64,000 bases of DNA from positions 454,609 through 518,608 of the forward strand of contig NZ_JAKFFS010000006.1 in the NCBI RefSeq assembly GCF_021502725.1, given 5' to 3'. Numbering within the stretch: position 1 is the stretch's first letter; each line of letters opens with the position of its first letter. Made by a program: the position numbers and the translations under genes. The DNA is from Dyadobacter sp. CY345. Lineage in GTDB: Bacteria > Bacteroidota > Bacteroidia > Cytophagales > Spirosomataceae. This document shows positions 50,765-60,594 of this stretch, piece after piece. The notes under the pieces were generated by a model that had not been told where the DNA came from, searched no databases, and saw nothing but the letters and a program-made list of their open reading frames with translations.

Positions 50765-53700
50765 TTAGAACCCGTATCTCAAACCAAGCTGAACCTGATA
50801 AGGATTACCGTTTAAACTGGACACCCCTGTTCCGGCGCTCATGTTATAAACAAATTCCTGTTTCGCAGTATCAAAGCTTTTGATCGAATAAAGATTTTGC
50901 TTGCCAAGGTTTTTACCAACACCCCAATCATGATTCACAAGGTTGGCAACATTGAAAACATCAACAGAAGCTTCCAGACCATGGCCACCGAACAATTTAA
51001 AGCGTTTCGCAAGGCGCAAGTCAAATACCCCGTAGAAATCATTGATACCGCCATTACGCTCTGCCATTTTGCCCATATCTCTTGTGATATAATCCTTGAT
51101 GCTCTGCTCTGCTTCCGGGTTGTTCAAGATAGCTTGAATGCCGGTACGGATATATTCAGGCGTTGAAGAACTGTTCGGATCGTAAATGTAAGCAAGGTCA
51201 TTCGACGATACGAAGTCACCATTCATGTTACCACTCACTGCCATTGAATAGCGTGTTCCGCCGATTCCTGAATACCGAAGACCGATTGTTACACCATAAA
51301 TGCTTGGAGCAGTTCCGTAGAATACGATTTTGTTACGGAATTGGTTATTTGCATAATTCATCTTGCTCAAATCACGTGGATCATCTGCAACCATCAGGTC
51401 AAGCGTTGCTGTATTGGCTACGTTTCCGTTGTAAGATGTGTTATCTTTTGAATCATTCCATGTGTAAGAAGCAGTAATCTGACCATCTTTGAAGTAACGA
51501 TAAGTTCCGTCGATCACCACTGCATACTGGTTTTTCTTTCCTTCGCTGTTCAGTTCAAGCACACGACCTACGTTTTTGGTTTTGCGGCTTTCCAACCAGT
51601 TGGTTGCACCATTTCTTGGCGTAATACTGCTGGCCGGCACAAATACACCACGGTTAGCTTCTGCTGCAATACGGAAGAACGGATCTTCCACCATGTTACG
51701 GTCTACATACATATAGTTGTTGCGAGCCCATGAGGCATATCCGCTCACACCCACACGCATACGATCACTGAAGAAGTGGTTGTATGAGAAATTGGTTTTG
51801 TACACCACCGGTATTTTGGCGTCTTTGCTGTTCGTGTTGATGGTTATCAACCTTTCGACACCCTGAATGTTGAAAAGTTCAGCACCCGGTGCGGTTGAAG
51901 GATCTGCGCGATAACCTGGGAAATTTGGTTTTGGCACCAGGGCACCCTGTATATCCACAGACGCAACTCTTGTTCCGTCAAACAGCATGTTGTTGATCAT
52001 CGAGTATGGATTCAGCGCTGAGCCAAAAACACCAGCACCGAAACGAACGACATCTTTGCTCCGCTCATTTACGTCCCATGTAAACTGTACACGAGGTTGT
52101 AATTGCGTCGTGTTGATTACGTTATCAGTACGCAAGCCAAGTTCGTCAAAAACCACCTGACTGAAATTCGCACTGTTCAGATATTGTGTATTGTCCAGAC
52201 GTAAACCTGCCATCATTTCAAGTCCAAGCGCCAGTTTTGTATCCATCTGCGCATAAACGCCTGTGCTCATAGAGTTAACAACATTACTAGGGTCATCCAG
52301 CAAATTGATTTCTCTTGCATAACGATAAGGCGTCTGGTTTTCAAAATTTTCAAGACCTGTGAAATAAAAACGTCCGTTCATTTCACTTCCGTAACGCGAC
52401 TTCATACGGTTATACATCAAATCAAGACCAAAAGTGAAGTTGATTTTTCCTGTATTATAGTAAAAGTTATCAACTAGTTGAACAACAGTTCCTTTGAACC
52501 ATTCAGGAGAAAAACGCTGGCCACCGATCTGGATCGATGTGTTGTAATTACTTGATCCGGAAACAGAAGAAACGTTTTCTACAATAGCACGTGGAATCCC
52601 GTCTGCTGGAAGTTCTGAGCTAGGTATAATAGCCTGGTCCTCATAGAAATGCTGTAACTTCACCTCATTGGTCATTTTCGGATTCAAAATTGTCCGCAAC
52701 GACGCCATGATGCTGTTATCAAATCTTTTACGATCAATATAAGATTCGTAAGCATTGATACCGCTGTTGTCACCTTCCGAAAGCATATCATTTTCGATCA
52801 CCATGTTATTGCGGATAGACAAAAGGTTTTTCGAATTCAGCTGCCAGTCGATCTTTGCAAAAATAGCGTCTGTTCCTTTTGTCTTGCCAAAGGCACCAAA
52901 CTGAGGGTTGTTGGAAACCCCATATTTTGATCTGGCGATGTCTGTAAATTTGTCCAAAGTCTGCTGCGTTACACGGTTAGCAGCTTCGTCAGCAGGAGAC
53001 TGAATGTTCGCAATGTACAAAGGACGAGAGTCAGCTTGGTGATCCCACGCTACGAAGAAATGGACTTTGTCCTTTTTGATCGCTCCACCCAAAGACGCTC
53101 CATACTGGTATGTAGAAAAGTCTTGCACTCTTTTGTTTCCTCTCAAATCATAAGGACTTGAAAGCCAGTCTGTACGCATAAAAGTAAACGCACTACCTGA
53201 AAGCTTGTTAGTACCGGATTTTGTTACAGTACTGATTGTACCACCACCAGCGCGGCCCATTGTAACGTCGTATTCATTGGTTACAATTTTAAATTCACGA
53301 ATTGCTTCCATTGAAACAGAATATGCACCCTGCGTAGATCCACCCGCGATGGTACCGCGTGAAGTCATACCATCTAATGTAAAGTTAGTAGAAGAAGCAA
53401 GTTGCCCACCCAAACTTGATCCGTTGCTCAATGGCGACAGTTCAATCAGAGACGAGAAATTCCGGCCATTTACTGGTAGTTTAGTAATGTCTTTTGCCGT
53501 GATCGGCGTTGATGCACCCAATGTTACCACTGTGTTTTTCAATGAATTCGCCTTGATATCAACAGCTTGCAGTTCCGTAGCGCTATTCTCCATCACGAAG
53601 TTCAGCTTCAACTGATCACCCTGGTTCAAAGAATAACCTGTCTTCTTCTGTTCCCCAAATCCAATGAAAGAAACAGTAACAGAATAAGGTGAGCCCAAAG

Positions 53701-53920
53701 GTAACTGCTTGATAATGTAGTCACCATTGATGTCGGTAACGGTACCGGCCTGGAAGCCAGTGGATTCGTTTCTGACCAAAACAGTCGCGCCGGGAATTGG
53801 TCCAGCAGCTTCCGTTACCTTCCCGATAACGGTTGCTTCGTTTCCTTGCCCATGCACCCTCGGCGTTGTGAAACAGAGCAGCGAACATAGGAGAAATAAC
53901 CCTGTAAATAATTGTTTCAT
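50765..53920 (-). CDS. TonB-dependent outer-membrane receptor (Oar-like)
   Basis: A 1051-residue TonB-dependent receptor. Signal peptide, then a CarboxypepD_reg-like domain (VIGKVTEAAGPIPGATVLVR, GDYIIKQLPLGSPYSVTVSF), a plug (LPVNGRNFSSLIELSPLSNG, SMEAIREFKIVTNEYDVTMG, GGGTISTVTKSGTNKLSGS) and a barrel ending in YQVQLGLRYGF. The plug motif and absence of a SusD gene fit the Oar/adhesion-type receptor family and not a SusC/D glycan system. It takes up a large substrate, unknown here; the phosphodiesterase gene that follows suggests phosphorus-rich compounds (inference). Confidence 0.9.
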   Translation of the reverse strand: MKQLFTGLFLLCSLLCFTTPRVHGQGNEATVIGKVTEAAGPIPGATVLVRNESTGFQAGTVTDINGDYIIKQLPLGSPYSVTVSFIGFGEQKKTGYSLNQGDQLKLNFVMENSATELQAVDIKANSLKNTVVTLGASTPITAKDITKLPVNGRNFSSLIELSPLSNGSSLGGQLASSTNFTLDGMTSRGTIAGGSTQGAYSVSMEAIREFKIVTNEYDVTMGRAGGGTISTVTKSGTNKLSGSAFTFMRTDWLSSPYDLRGNKRVQDFSTYQYGASLGGAIKKDKVHFFVAWDHQADSRPLYIANIQSPADEAANRVTQQTLDKFTDIARSKYGVSNNPQFGAFGKTKGTDAIFAKIDWQLNSKNLLSIRNNMVIENDMLSEGDNSGINAYESYIDRKRFDNSIMASLRTILNPKMTNEVKLQHFYEDQAIIPSSELPADGIPRAIVENVSSVSGSSNYNTSIQIGGQRFSPEWFKGTVVQLVDNFYYNTGKINFTFGLDLMYNRMKSRYGSEMNGRFYFTGLENFENQTPYRYAREINLLDDPSNVVNSMSTGVYAQMDTKLALGLEMMAGLRLDNTQYLNSANFSQVVFDELGLRTDNVINTTQLQPRVQFTWDVNERSKDVVRFGAGVFGSALNPYSMINNMLFDGTRVASVDIQGALVPKPNFPGYRADPSTAPGAELFNIQGVERLITINTNSKDAKIPVVYKTNFSYNHFFSDRMRVGVSGYASWARNNYMYVDRNMVEDPFFRIAAEANRGVFVPASSITPRNGATNWLESRKTKNVGRVLELNSEGKKNQYAVVIDGTYRYFKDGQITASYTWNDSKDNTSYNGNVANTATLDLMVADDPRDLSKMNYANNQFRNKIVFYGTAPSIYGVTIGLRYSGIGGTRYSMAVSGNMNGDFVSSNDLAYIYDPNSSSTPEYIRTGIQAILNNPEAEQSIKDYITRDMGKMAERNGGINDFYGVFDLRLAKRFKLFGGHGLEASVDVFNVANLVNHDWGVGKNLGKQNLYSIKSFDTAKQEFVYNMSAGTGVSSLNGNPYQVQLGLRYGF

Positions 53921-54356
53921 TTTGTTTGTTTGGAATTTATGTTAGAGTAGTAAGTATTCAAAGCATAGTGAGCAGCTTCTGATTTTTTTCAGAAGGCCGG
54001 TAATCAATAAATGGGAGGAGGTTATTTGTACTGAATAAGATGGATATGAGATACTGCCAAGCGAATTTTATTTTATATTTAATTTAAATTCAGTTTTATC
54101 AAAGCAAAAATCCAACCCAACACGATATACGTCACAATTGATTTTTCTTTTGAGAAGATTACCAGAGCTTGTTATAGGTATTCCTTCCTGTTCTTAACTG
54201 AGTGCAAAAGTAGTCTCACAATGTTACCATCCCGTTAAGTCCAAGTTATGCTTTGATTAATTAGCCCCTCGCCTACTAAATTCGTTTTTGTTATTCCATT
54301 TTCAAGTCGGTATGTTACCTTTAAGGATTTAGAACCGATTGTTAAAAACAGAGATC
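53921..54356. other. Divergent promoter region
   Basis: About 435 bp between the receptor and the plus-strand 95-residue gene. CAAAAGTA at 54205-54212 would read TACTTTTG, a -7-like box, but would imply a 285-base receptor leader. CTTCTGA...TCAGAAG (about 53977-53996) could fold within that leader. Nothing certain. Confidence 0.35.
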
Positions 54357-54641
54357 ATGGCAGAACCCCAGCTTACCGGCCTGCAAAGACGTGCAGAAAA
54401 ATTTATTGACAGGACAATATCATACTCGAACCCGCCAGCCGAGGCAGTTACCGGCAACTTCATTGGGTTCGATGAGTCCTCCGTAGATCGTGCAGTGATA
54501 CAACTTTCCAATGCAGCAGACAGAATTACAGTTCCTCTGATGTACGTGGTAAATTATTTCGAGGAAAGTGAAGAAGCAAAACAGGAAGCGAACCGGAATT
54601 TGACTTTTGAGAAAAGACCCGCCTTTAAACCCGGTAAATAG
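54357..54641 (+). CDS. Small cytoplasmic protein, unknown
   Basis: A 94-residue acidic/helical protein I do not recognise. The start MAEPQLTGLQRRAEKFID is chosen because the upstream ATG adds six residues before it. Regions are TISYSNPPAEAVTGNFIGF, SVDRAVIQLSNAADRITVPL and a charged tail, FEESEEAKQEANRNL. No signal peptide or membrane helix. A neighbour-based role cannot be given. Confidence 0.55.
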   Translation: MAEPQLTGLQRRAEKFIDRTISYSNPPAEAVTGNFIGFDESSVDRAVIQLSNAADRITVPLMYVVNYFEESEEAKQEANRNLTFEKRPAFKPGK

Positions 54642-54705
54642 GCCAGGAAAATTTGATATCCAAAGCCAGGTTGTTAAACGAGGAAATTCATGTTATGAAT
54701 GTTGA

Positions 54706-55119
54706 TCAGTATTTTTTTTGTAAAAATTCGATTGAATTACTTACCATTTCCAATAATACGTCTGTGTTAATATCTTCGATTTTTTTGATATAAATACAGC
54801 TTTTCGCCATTTTATATTGCCCTAAGTTTTGCAATAAAATTTCTCTTTTTTCGGGATCCAAAGAAAGATATAAAGATATAGCATTGGTCCGAGCCGCGAT
54901 ACCTGCCAAAGGTGCATCCCCTGAATGGCCGCTGTCGTAGACATAATGATAACTTCCAAAGCCTACTATACCGGTACCCCACATTTTCGGTTCAAGGCCA
55001 GTATGCTGCTTAATTAAACTGATTATTTCAGAACAATCTGCACGCCTTTTTTCTTCGGTGATATTTTGGAGATATAACGCTACACTATTTTCTGTTTCGA
55101 TGGTTTTGTTCTTTGCCAT
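54706..55119 (-). CDS. DUF1801 domain protein
   Basis: A 137-residue protein of the DUF1801 (YdhG/YdeI-like) family: AVALYLQNIT-type start, SLIKQHTGLEPKMWGTGIVG, FGSYHYVYDSGHSGD and AARTNAISLYLSLDPEKREI, with MAKSCIYIKKIEDINTDVLL at the end. The fold is known, with proposed iron-binding links in some members, but function is uncertain. No signal peptide. Confidence 0.85.
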   Translation of the reverse strand: MAKNKTIETENSVALYLQNITEEKRRADCSEIISLIKQHTGLEPKMWGTGIVGFGSYHYVYDSGHSGDAPLAGIAARTNAISLYLSLDPEKREILLQNLGQYKMAKSCIYIKKIEDINTDVLLEMVSNSIEFLQKKY

Positions 55120-55244
55120 ACTGAGATAATTTACTTAATGCTTAAACAAAATCTCCAGTTATAATTCAATTAATGAAGATATCGAATTTTGAACAAAAAC
55201 TAAAATCGATCGATTCGCTCGACTATCATGGACTAACGAATTTC

Positions 55245-56567
55245 CTACCTCCTTTTGAACCACTTTTTCGTGAATAAACGTGGCGCATAGGAAACCATAA
55301 GATAACTCCATACCGGTATTTCTCCGGCATCAATTACCTTATTTAGCAATTCCATGCGCCTTGTAGCCAAGGTGAAAGAATAACCATAGATGATTTCTAC
55401 GGCTTTCGCTGGCCGGTAATTCAAAGACAAGTCACTCTCAAATCCCAGATATTTACCGTCAACTTCATCGCCTTTACTTACCAGTGGAAATTCAGAGAAA
55501 AACAAATGTGCGTCACCTCTCAGTGACAGCTTTTTGCCTGCTTGAAAAATGGTAAAAAAGTAAGGATTAACAAGTCCCTTTTTGTTGACGTCAGCCGGGA
55601 ATCTCGTGAACAAATTCATATTACCCATAAACTTCCAGGCAACGCCATAAAGCGGGACGAACGAATTCGAAACTCCCTTTGAAACCGTATTTTTCTCTCC
55701 GCTCAGAATTTCGGCACCTAGTCTGAAAAGCGTTCTGCCGGTATTGTAACTAATTTCAGGTTGAATGTAATAAGCTTGTATTTTCTCGGAAGCAGCATTC
55801 TGGCCGTACTGATAATAGGCACTAACGGTCGCATAGATCCTCCCATGGGCATATTCAAGTCGCCCGCCATTGGTGATGCGCTGATAATATTGTCGATCTC
55901 CGGTTGTCCTGCGAAATATATCTACTGCATTGATAGTGGTCAGCGTAATTTGATTATGGAATTTATATTTCAGATTGTGGACAAAAAGATATTTATAACT
56001 GTGCGAGGCGACCGGAGAATAAACAGGATCAAAATTGCGGGAATATGGCCGGGTAAATGCAATAGTCAAATCGGTTTCAAGCGATTTTTTATAAATAAAG
56101 CGTATCCCTTCATGTGCACGGCTTTGTTGAGCCCATGGCGCTGCTGAAAATATCCGGCCATTGTCCAGTGATAACGCCTGCCTGCCAATTCTGACCGACA
56201 GTGACTTGGTGATACTTGGTTCTGCATATAATTCAAAAAAATTTATGCTTCCTACCTTAGAAAACCGACCGGATTTTCCCCATACGTGAATTTCCTGCGG
56301 AGAGGCATGCAGCCGGAGCCAATTCGTTCGGTAGGTGATCCCAAGACGGTTTCTCAGTGTTGTAAAAAGCTCCGGCATAACAGTGTCGGCAGGAGTCCAC
56401 ATAAAATTATCACGATATTCTGCTCGTGGCCTTACTTCAAAATCGATAGTCAATTCGTGACGTAAAGTATCTGAGGATTGCGCATGTATTGTGCCGGTTA
56501 AGAAAAACGGACTGAGTATCGCTAAACGATAACAAATGTTCGTACTGAAGAGAGATGGCCAGGACAC
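55245..56567 (-). CDS. Alginate-export-type outer-membrane porin
   Basis: A 440-residue exported outer-membrane protein of the alginate export (AlgE-like) family. After a signal peptide (TIHAQ), the barrel shows FEVRPRAEYRDNFMWTPADT, TLRNRLGITYRTNWLRLHAS, SVRIGRQALSLDNGRIFSAA and a C-terminal SYLMVSYAPRLFTKKWFKRR. Members are usually 18-stranded channels for alkaline polymers or other anions. The basic C-terminal tail is unusual, as barrels usually end in Phe. Confidence 0.8.
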   Translation of the reverse strand: MSWPSLFSTNICYRLAILSPFFLTGTIHAQSSDTLRHELTIDFEVRPRAEYRDNFMWTPADTVMPELFTTLRNRLGITYRTNWLRLHASPQEIHVWGKSGRFSKVGSINFFELYAEPSITKSLSVRIGRQALSLDNGRIFSAAPWAQQSRAHEGIRFIYKKSLETDLTIAFTRPYSRNFDPVYSPVASHSYKYLFVHNLKYKFHNQITLTTINAVDIFRRTTGDRQYYQRITNGGRLEYAHGRIYATVSAYYQYGQNAASEKIQAYYIQPEISYNTGRTLFRLGAEILSGEKNTVSKGVSNSFVPLYGVAWKFMGNMNLFTRFPADVNKKGLVNPYFFTIFQAGKKLSLRGDAHLFFSEFPLVSKGDEVDGKYLGFESDLSLNYRPAKAVEIIYGYSFTLATRRMELLNKVIDAGEIPVWSYLMVSYAPRLFTKKWFKRR

Positions 56568-56897
56568 AGCAACAATGAGCTTATATGTGTTGCAAAAAAA
56601 ATCAAAGTAATTGATAATCTCTATAAACTTTGTGGATTAATTTAAAAGATATTACGCTCGAATCCGTGTAACGCATTTTCCGTGCAGAGATCTTAGGTAA
56701 AAATCCTGGAAATGCATATGGCATCAGGATAGAATTAATTATTGACGACATAACATTTATTAAGTTTATTTACTTAACGAATTTCTACAATTAAACTTCA
56801 TTAATTTGCTTCCTTCGTATGGATTGATAACTTGCAAAGAATAATTATTGAAAAACAAAGAAGAAAAGGAAGTTACTCATCATCAAGCCTATACGTT
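56568..56897. other. Divergent intergenic region
   Basis: About 330 bp, AT-rich, with no gene or structure I can support; an in-frame ATG at 56832 would only extend the lipoprotein leader. Confidence 0.35.
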
Positions 56898-57473
56898 ATG
56901 CCAAAATCTACAACCTTTTCCTTGATAATAGTCAGCTGCATTTTGTCATGGAGTTGTCAGAAGAACGACCAGAGAGAACAGCAACTGGCTCAGCGTGAGG
57001 AAATCATTAGCCAAAAAGAACAGGAGTTCGCATTAAAAGAGGCGGATTATTATTCACTTTTAAAGATGCGCGACAGCCTTCTCACCAAAAAGGATACGCT
57101 GATTATCCAGCAATGGCCGGCAAATATTGCCGGGGTGTGGAGCGGAAAGTCTGTCTGTCGGGAGTCCAATTGCAGTGAGTATGTTATCGGCGATCAGCGC
57201 GCCAATCAATGGGAATTCATCAGTGATTCTACCGGGCTGTATACCCGTGTTGTTGATAAAAACAATAAAATTGTTCGTGTCTATAATGCCCGTTTTGACA
57301 GCACAGGAATAAATCTGCAATTTGGCAGTGACTCCTCCGCGAGCAAAAAAGTAAATCTTTCCGTTGATCTAAATCCTCTGACATCAGAGGTTTTGAAAGG
57401 CATACAGACTGTCAACATTAACCAATCGTGTACTGCGAAATTTTTTGTGGAACTCACCCGTTCAACCCAGTGA
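56898..57473 (+). CDS. Lipoprotein with N-terminal coiled coil
   Basis: A 191-residue lipoprotein. The start MPKSTTFSLIIVSCILSWSC is chosen since it puts the lipobox Cys at residue 20; upstream ATGs add a basic leader. Residues 25-70 form a charged coiled coil (QQLAQREEIISQKEQEFALK), followed by a beta-rich domain (WSGKSVCRESNCSEYVIG with three Cys, RVYNARFDSTGINLQFGS). It ends 6 bp before the antiporter gene and is likely cotranscribed with it. A link to ion or pH stress is guessed only from that. Confidence 0.72.
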   Translation: MPKSTTFSLIIVSCILSWSCQKNDQREQQLAQREEIISQKEQEFALKEADYYSLLKMRDSLLTKKDTLIIQQWPANIAGVWSGKSVCRESNCSEYVIGDQRANQWEFISDSTGLYTRVVDKNNKIVRVYNARFDSTGINLQFGSDSSASKKVNLSVDLNPLTSEVLKGIQTVNINQSCTAKFFVELTRSTQ

Positions 57474-57479
57474 TAAATT

Positions 57480-59606
57480 ATGCAGTTACTAAATATACAT
57501 ATTGGCAGTTTGCCGATTGAAGATCCGGTTTTAAAATTTCTACTTGAACTTATCATCATCCTTAGCGCGCCGCTTTTACTAAATAAAATAAAGGTACCGC
57601 ATCTTCTTGGTCTGCTGATTGCAGGAGCCGTAGTTGGACCGAATGGTCTGAATTTGTTAGCCCGTGATAGCAGTGTCGTGGTGACTGGCACGACTGGATT
57701 GCTCTATATCATGTTCCTGGCAGGACTGGAAATCGATATGGGTGATTTCAAAAAGAACAAATGGAAAAGCCTGACATTTACAGCTTATACATTTGCTGTC
57801 CCGTTTATAATGGGTTTTTTAGGAGGTTATTATGTACTTCACTTTTCCGCACTGACTTCCATTCTGTTTGCGAGTTTGTTTTCGTCTCATACGCTTATCT
57901 CCTACCCGCTGGTAAGCAAGCTGGGAATTTGGAAAAATCTTTCGGTCAATATAACAGTTGGAGGAACGATGATTACAGACGTACTTTCTCTACTAGTGCT
58001 GGCAGTCGTGGTTGGCATGACCCAGGGAGAAGTTAATAATGCCTTCTGGACCCGGCTAACTTTTTCAATCCTGGCTTTCGGAGCTACGGTACTTTTTGTT
58101 TTCCCAATTATTGGAAGATGGTTTTTCAAACGGGTCGATGATAAAATTTCACAATACATTTTTGTTCTGGTGATTATTTATTTGGCCGCAGTCCTGGCTG
58201 AACTGGCAGGTATTGAGGCAATTATTGGCGCATTTTTCGCTGGATTGGCATTAAATAAACTTATCCCGCATTCATCCGCGATGATGAACCGCGTAGAATT
58301 TGTGGGAAACGCGATTTTCATACCATTTTTCCTGATTAGTGTTGGTATGCTGATCGATTTCAAGGTGTTTTTTAAAAGTCTGGAAACTTTGGAAGTTGCT
58401 GCTGTTATGCTAGTTGCTTCTATCGGTGGAAAATATTTAGCAGCAGTGGCAACGCAGAAAACATTTCGACTCACAAAAGATGAAGGAATGCTGATTTTCG
58501 GACTGAGTTCTGCATCAGCAGCTGCCACGCTTGCATCGGTTATGGTTGCCTACAATATTATTGTTTCCGAAACAGCAGACGGTACGGCAGTCAGACTATT
58601 GAGCGAGCACGTGTTAAATGGAAGTATTCTTCTCATTTTAGTTTCCTGTACAATCTCTTCTTTTGTGTCCATGTCCAGTGCCCAACGCGTGGCAGCAGTT
58701 GAAAAGGAAGATACGGCGTCCGGAATTAACCGGGAAACTGAAAATATTCTCATGGCTGTAAATTATGAACAGACCGTTGAAAAACTTGTCAATCTTAGTT
58801 TATTAATCAAAGCGCATCATAACAATGACCGATTAATCGCTTTAAATATTATTAACAACGACAAAAATGAATCTTCGGTCAGGAATGCCAAGAAAACGCT
58901 TCATATCGCTGTTGATACCGGGGCGGCCGCAGATGTAAAGATTCTACCTCTAACGCGTTATGACAGCGATGTTGCATCCGGAATGAGCAATGTGATCAAA
59001 GAACAACAAATTACCGATCTGGTTATTGGCTTGCAGCCGGATAAAGGATTTACGCCTTCATTTGTACATAATCTTCATAACGGATATTTGCAAAATGACA
59101 ATGTGAATACGCTAATTTACCATGCCGGCCAGCCCATTGCGACAGTGAAACGGTATCTCGTGCTGATTCCTGCAAGGGCAGAACGTGAACCTGGCTTTTT
59201 TAATGCACTTCTGCGTGTCTGGAATATTGGCAAGAATTCAGGTGCGCTCATGAGTTTTTATGCCGAAGATTCCGTAATCCAGATATTGAAAAGGGTAATC
59301 AATAAATCAAGTATCGAATCATCGCTGCACACCGTTGCCCAATGGGACGAAGCAGAACTGGCGGCAACCAATCTGAAGGACGACGAATGCCTGATCATTT
59401 TTATGGCAAAAAGAGGTATGGTTTCCTATTTCCCGCAAATGGCTTCCATCACGGACTTTCTGGATAAACATGTAAAGAAAAATAACTTTCTTTTGATATA
59501 CCCTTTCAGCCTGCAAAATCCTGATGAAAAAGAAAAACGCTCTGTAAATAATCATGATGATTTTGCAGAAATCGGGCAGATGATTGGAAAAATATTTTCG
59601 CGATGA
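57480..59606 (+). CDS. CPA2 cation:proton antiporter with C-terminal universal-stress-like domain
   Basis: A 708-residue inner-membrane protein. Residues 1-400 form the CPA2 antiporter with 12-13 helices (LLGLLIAGAVVGPNGLNLLA, LYIMFLAGLEIDMGDFKKNK, GLSSASAAATLASVMVAYN). The C-terminal part (about 415-708) is cytoplasmic with two universal-stress-protein-like repeats (ENILMAVNYEQTVEKLVNLS, AVDTGAAADVKILPLTRYDS, ITDLVIGLQPDKG; RYLVLIPARAEREPGFFNAL). It exchanges K+ or Na+ for protons, with the tail likely binding a nucleotide. No TrkA-N/KTN domain is seen. It follows a lipoprotein gene after 6 bp. Confidence 0.88.
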   Translation: MQLLNIHIGSLPIEDPVLKFLLELIIILSAPLLLNKIKVPHLLGLLIAGAVVGPNGLNLLARDSSVVVTGTTGLLYIMFLAGLEIDMGDFKKNKWKSLTFTAYTFAVPFIMGFLGGYYVLHFSALTSILFASLFSSHTLISYPLVSKLGIWKNLSVNITVGGTMITDVLSLLVLAVVVGMTQGEVNNAFWTRLTFSILAFGATVLFVFPIIGRWFFKRVDDKISQYIFVLVIIYLAAVLAELAGIEAIIGAFFAGLALNKLIPHSSAMMNRVEFVGNAIFIPFFLISVGMLIDFKVFFKSLETLEVAAVMLVASIGGKYLAAVATQKTFRLTKDEGMLIFGLSSASAAATLASVMVAYNIIVSETADGTAVRLLSEHVLNGSILLILVSCTISSFVSMSSAQRVAAVEKEDTASGINRETENILMAVNYEQTVEKLVNLSLLIKAHHNNDRLIALNIINNDKNESSVRNAKKTLHIAVDTGAAADVKILPLTRYDSDVASGMSNVIKEQQITDLVIGLQPDKGFTPSFVHNLHNGYLQNDNVNTLIYHAGQPIATVKRYLVLIPARAEREPGFFNALLRVWNIGKNSGALMSFYAEDSVIQILKRVINKSSIESSLHTVAQWDEAELAATNLKDDECLIIFMAKRGMVSYFPQMASITDFLDKHVKKNNFLLIYPFSLQNPDEKEKRSVNNHDDFAEIGQMIGKIFSR

Positions 59607-59945
59607 TAAACTGAAATATTATTAGAATTATAAACAGGGTTACAAAACCATTGGTTTTCACAAGATTTTGATTACCTGGTTTTGTAACCTATGTCTGTTG
59701 TGACATTTGTCAAGTGAATTTTGCGTCAAGTATATGGACCTAAACTTGAAAAGTGCCTATTCCCCAGTTCAAAAAACCCTCCCATATATGAACAATTGCG
59801 CATCAATTATTTTGATCGACTCTACCGCCGCATGAAGAGCTTTTGTCTGGATAAGCTTACCGCTATTCCAGGGCTTATCGCGCGAAAAATTTAGTCCTGT
59901 CAGGCAAAAGTTTACCGATTAAGGTCCTTAAAAAATTAGACAATT
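59607..59945. other. Convergent intergenic region with 13-bp inverted repeat
   Basis: GGTTACAAAACCA (59638-59650) pairs perfectly with TGGTTTTGTAACC (59677-59689) across a 26-nt loop, a likely terminator for one or both convergent genes, but without a T-run. The rest (about 59700-59945) has a codon-like patch (around 59790-59890) that could be a relic of a coding sequence, too short to identify. Confidence 0.45.
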
Positions 59946-60590
59946 TTAGCTCCGTTTTTGAAAACTGTCAATTTCACGGAGCATTTTAATGGACTCGATA
60001 ACGGGGATCCAGTCCTTACCACTAAAAATAAACCGGAACCATCTTTTTTCATGGTTTTCATATTTGATATTAATAAATAGCCATATCGCTGCCACTACGA
60101 AGATAAGGGTAACGATTCCCTGAGCAACCAGCCATACAGGATTTTCAAACATTCTTTCCTGAATACTAAAAGTTGTCCAGACCGGGGCATGTAAAAACAT
60201 TAGTCGTGAGATCAAAAGTGTAGAGCTTTTCAAGCTTGCCAATCTATACTGTGTTTTAAAAAGTGATTCGCTTATGTCTGTTTGATAAATTAAAATAACC
60301 TGGTGAATATAAATTCCGATTACTACCGTAACGGTTAATGCATGAATCAAGATTGAATACCAAAAAAAAAGGCTCGCAAAGGTATAGGTATGGTACAGCA
60401 CAACGCTTAGGAAAGCAACCCAGAGCATACTGGTAATAATAATTATTATTTTCATTGGCGCCATAGAGCCTATCAGCGACTTGATTTTAATAAGAGTGAT
60501 ATCGGCAGCATTCTGCCGGTTCAAAGTAAGACTTTCCTGAAGTTTTTGATCGTAAGACCGCCATAAGGCTATCAGCTCGCTATCTTGCAT
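59946..60590 (-). CDS. Membrane protein partner of ECF sigma factor (possible anti-sigma)
   Basis: A 214-residue protein with a cytoplasmic N-terminus (MQDSELIALWRSYDQKLQES, about 45 residues) and four membrane helices, then a short cytoplasmic end (FSGKDWIPVIESIKMLREID). It starts 4 bp after the sigma-factor gene stop, a spacing typical of sigma/anti-sigma pairs. It has no zinc-binding anti-sigma motif (HxxxCxxC), so a direct anti-sigma role is an inference from position. Such partners are known for Bacteroidota ECF sigma genes. Confidence 0.65.
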   Translation of the reverse strand: MQDSELIALWRSYDQKLQESLTLNRQNAADITLIKIKSLIGSMAPMKIIIIITSMLWVAFLSVVLYHTYTFASLFFWYSILIHALTVTVVIGIYIHQVILIYQTDISESLFKTQYRLASLKSSTLLISRLMFLHAPVWTTFSIQERMFENPVWLVAQGIVTLIFVVAAIWLFINIKYENHEKRWFRFIFSGKDWIPVIESIKMLREIDSFQKRS

Positions 60591-60594
60591 GTTT

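Noticed and set aside
53976..53996. CTTCTGA/TCAGAAG hairpin near the TonB-receptor start
   Set aside because: The stem is only 7 bp with an all-T loop in an AT-rich region; too weak to call a riboswitch or attenuator.
59780..59895. Codon-like stretch (N-Y-F-D-R-L-Y-R-R-M-K) between antiporter and sigma-partner genes
   Set aside because: It is short, has no start codon in a good context and is not identifiable; possibly a relic of a gene, but unsupported.
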